In this document: piece after piece, positions 62,281 through 64,000 of the stretch
Layout of the letters: each line of letters starts with the position of its first letter
Position numbering within the stretch: position 1 is the stretch's first letter
Assembly (NCBI RefSeq): GCF_003605755.1
Contig: NZ_RAHJ01000011.1
Location: 1 to 64,000 of the forward strand
Length of the DNA: 64,000 nucleotides
Reading direction: 5' to 3'
Source: Tsuneonella suprasediminis
GTDB lineage: Bacteria; Pseudomonadota; Alphaproteobacteria; Sphingomonadales; Sphingomonadaceae
Position numbers and translations under genes: made by a program
The notes under the pieces: generated by a model
The model's input: only the letters and a program-made list of their open reading frames with translations
Database searches by the model: none
What the model was told of the DNA's origin: nothing

Positions 62281-63645
62281 TTACCGCAAACGCCCCTTGA
62301 GACGAGCCTTCTTGATCAAATCGCCATACTGGTGCGCCAGCAGGTGCGACTGAATCTGGCTGATCGTATCCACCGTTACGTTGACAACAATCAGCAAGCT
62401 CGTTCCGCCGAGGAACAGCGGGATACCGGTCTGCGCGATCATATATTCGGGAATCACACAAACCAGAGTCAGGTATATTGCGCCAACCACGGTGATGCGA
62501 GTCAGCACATAGTCTAGGTAGTCTTGCGTGCGCTTGCCTGGACGGATGCCGGGAATGAACCCACCGTTCTTCTTCAGGTTCTCTGCCGTTTCTTCCGGAT
62601 TGAAGACAACCGCAGTGTAGAAAAAGCTGAAGAAGATAATGCCCGCAGCATAGAGCGCCATATACAGCGGCTGCCCGTGGCGCAGGTAGAAGTTGAGCGT
62701 GTTGATAACCCCGCCCATCGTCGAATCGGGGTTGATCCCTTCACCGGCGAACTGGGTAATCGTGAGCGGCAGCAGCAGGAGCGAGCTGGCGAAGATCGGC
62801 GGAATAACGCCGGCCGTGTTCAGCTTCAGCGGCAGGTGGCTGCGGTCGGCCTGCATCATGCCACGTGCGCTGGCGCGCTTAGGATATTGGATCAACAAGC
62901 GACGCTGAGCACGCTCCATGAAGCAAATCAGCAGCACGAGGCCGACGATCATCGCGACAAAGAAAATGATCACGAACGGGCTGATCGCACCGGACCGGCC
63001 GCCTTCGAACAGGTTTGCCGTAAAGCTCGGAAAGCGCGAAATAATACCCGCCATAATGATCAGCGACACGCCGTTCCCGATCCCGCGACTGGTAATCTGC
63101 TCGCCCAGCCACAGCAGGAACATCGAACCGCCTACGAGGCTGATGACAGCCACAATACGGAACATTATCCCCGGCATCACAACAGCTTGGAGGCCTGCCT
63201 GCGCGCCGTAAGCCTCAAGGCCAGTCGCAAGGAACCAGCCTTGAATGGCACAGAGGAATACCGTGCCGTAACGCGTATATTGATTGAGCTTCTGACGACC
63301 GCTGGCCCCTTCCTTCTTCATCGCGGCAAGCGCAGGATGGAGAGAGGCGGCAAGCTGAACCACGATCGATGCCGTGATATAGGGCATGATGCCAAGCGCG
63401 ATCAGGCTCATACGTTCGAGGCTTCCGCCAGAAAACGTATTGAACAGATCAAGGATACCGCCCTGCGTCTGCTCATACAGCTGTGACAACACCAACGGGT
63501 TCACACCCGGCAGCGGCACGAAGCTGAGAAAGCGGAAGACGATCAGAGCACCGATCGTGAACCAGATACGGTTCTTCAGTTCGGTAGCCTTGGAGAAATT
63601 CGCGAAGCTGAGATTGCTCGCAATATTGTCGGCGCTGGATGCCAT
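62281..63645 (-). CDS. secY: protein translocase subunit SecY
   Basis: A 454-residue ten-helix channel. Start at 63645 (MASSADNIASNLSFANFSKA); the longer frame upstream is not conserved. Motifs: RIWFTIGALIVFRFLSFVPL, helix 2-3 plug region ISLIALGIMPYITASIVVQ-like, ITSRGIGNGVSLIIMAGI and the cytoplasmic loop PEETAENLKKNGGFIPGIRP. Part of the spc operon: rplO upstream, adk 30 bp downstream. Confidence 0.98.
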   Translation of the reverse strand: MASSADNIASNLSFANFSKATELKNRIWFTIGALIVFRFLSFVPLPGVNPLVLSQLYEQTQGGILDLFNTFSGGSLERMSLIALGIMPYITASIVVQLAASLHPALAAMKKEGASGRQKLNQYTRYGTVFLCAIQGWFLATGLEAYGAQAGLQAVVMPGIMFRIVAVISLVGGSMFLLWLGEQITSRGIGNGVSLIIMAGIISRFPSFTANLFEGGRSGAISPFVIIFFVAMIVGLVLLICFMERAQRRLLIQYPKRASARGMMQADRSHLPLKLNTAGVIPPIFASSLLLLPLTITQFAGEGINPDSTMGGVINTLNFYLRHGQPLYMALYAAGIIFFSFFYTAVVFNPEETAENLKKNGGFIPGIRPGKRTQDYLDYVLTRITVVGAIYLTLVCVIPEYMIAQTGIPLFLGGTSLLIVVNVTVDTISQIQSHLLAHQYGDLIKKARLKGRLR

Positions 63646-63753
63646 CAGTAAACCCGATATTCCTGCATTGTTGCCCGGACCCTCCCGGTGAGGGAATTCA
63701 CATAGGGTGCAGGTTGGCAAATGTCGAACCTGCAAGGGCCATAAAATGCACGA

Positions 63754-63824
63754 TCCCGGTGAAAGCTGGGGTCAAGGGCGGTCGATTGACGACAAAATGC
63801 CCGTAACCCCGGCTCGCACCGGGA
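63754..63824 (-). other. long imperfect inverted repeat in rplO-secY gap
   Basis: Arms at 63754-63772 and 63806-63824 (15 of 19 pairs, TCCCGGTG / CACCGGGA and GGGGT / ACCCC) flank a 33-base loop, with an inner GTCAA / TTGAC pair. No T-run follows. It may be a processing or attenuation element, or a dispersed palindromic repeat. Confidence 0.55.
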
Positions 63825-63833
63825 CGTCAATTC

Positions 63834-64000
63834 TTACTTAGCGTCGGCCTTCGCGTCAGCTTTCTTCGGTGCAAGAACCTCGACCGAACCGCCAGCCTTC
63901 TCGACTGCGTCGATCGCGCCCTTGCTGGCCCCGGCGACAATGAACTTGGCCTTAGCCTTCAGTTCACCCTTGCCAAGCAGACGGACACCGTCCTTGCCAC
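63834..64000 (-). CDS. rplO: 50S ribosomal protein L15, C-terminal part (cut by window edge)
   Basis: Only the last 55 codons are in the window. They encode [20 protein letters not shown], then [20 protein letters not shown], then [13 protein letters not shown] and stop at 63834. This is the L15 C-terminal domain with the typical Lys/Ala tail. Its neighbour secY is 188 bp downstream on the same strand. Confidence 0.97.
   Translation of the reverse strand, partial: GKDGVRLLGKGELKAKAKFIVAGASKGAIDAVEKAGGSVEVLAPKKADAKADAK

Overview
The window is one contiguous stretch of a high-GC alphaproteobacterial chromosome. Several features point to the order Sphingomonadales, most likely the Erythrobacteraceae/Sphingomonadaceae: the gene order mdh-sucD-sucA-sucB-lpdA, the order rplO-secY-adk-rpsM-rpsK-rpoA-rplQ, hemF beside a ligase-associated phosphoesterase, a B12-riboswitch-controlled btuB-btuFCD set, and several small proteins typical of the group. 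The genus cannot be fixed from sequence reading alone.

Layout. 1-5.6 kb is accessory: the 3' part of an IS3-family element has cut a DUF11-repeat surface protein gene, followed by an unknown membrane-anchored protein and three overlapping TadE/TadG-type pseudopilin-like genes, one with a von Willebrand A domain. 5.6-25.5 kb is mostly housekeeping: a divergent SDR/AraC pair, tRNA-Ser(GGA), a zincin, a secreted cyclophilin, trmL, a bifunctional (p)ppGpp synthetase/hydrolase, an M1 peptidase lipoprotein, hemF, pdeM, infC (apparently starting at ATA), an SLC13 transporter, a PLP sulfur-amino-acid enzyme behind a SAM-riboswitch-like leader, a metallo-hydrolase, an S24 repressor with clustered operator-like half-sites, rlpA and an HTH protein that may carry a frameshift. 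25.5-27.66 kb is an AT-rich insert of two unknown genes beside a decayed copy of the uvrA 3' end. 27.7-41.1 kb holds uvrA, a DUF2189 membrane protein, poxB, thpR, an M3 peptidase lipoprotein and the cobalamin uptake locus. 41.3-45.1 kb has a SleB-type cell-wall hydrolase, a small unknown gene and a membrane GGDEF-EAL protein. 45.1-52.9 kb is the TCA operon. 52.9-57.8 kb carries a reduced SEDS (FtsW/RodA)-like membrane protein, a DUF4403 protein, a TRIC-type channel and two paralogous secreted proteins. 57.9-64 kb is the end of the spc/alpha ribosomal cluster on the minus strand.

How they work together. mdh, sucD, sucA, sucB and lpdA supply TCA steps from 2-oxoglutarate to succinate plus malate oxidation; sucC is not beside sucD. 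The btuB receptor and btuFCD ABC transporter form one B12 import system repressed through the riboswitch. The ribosomal cluster couples rpoA, secY and adk with r-proteins; an envelope-type SRPBCC gene sits between adk and rpsM, and a good promoter overlaps its end to drive rpsM onward.

The items most worth checking are the uvrA-3'-end duplication with its AT-rich cargo, the SEDS-like protein that lacks the catalytic loop, the leader of the sulfur gene with its Shine-Dalgarno-sequestering pseudoknot, the ATA start of infC, and the interrupted alpha operon. No CRISPR array, integrase, prophage or replication origin was seen.
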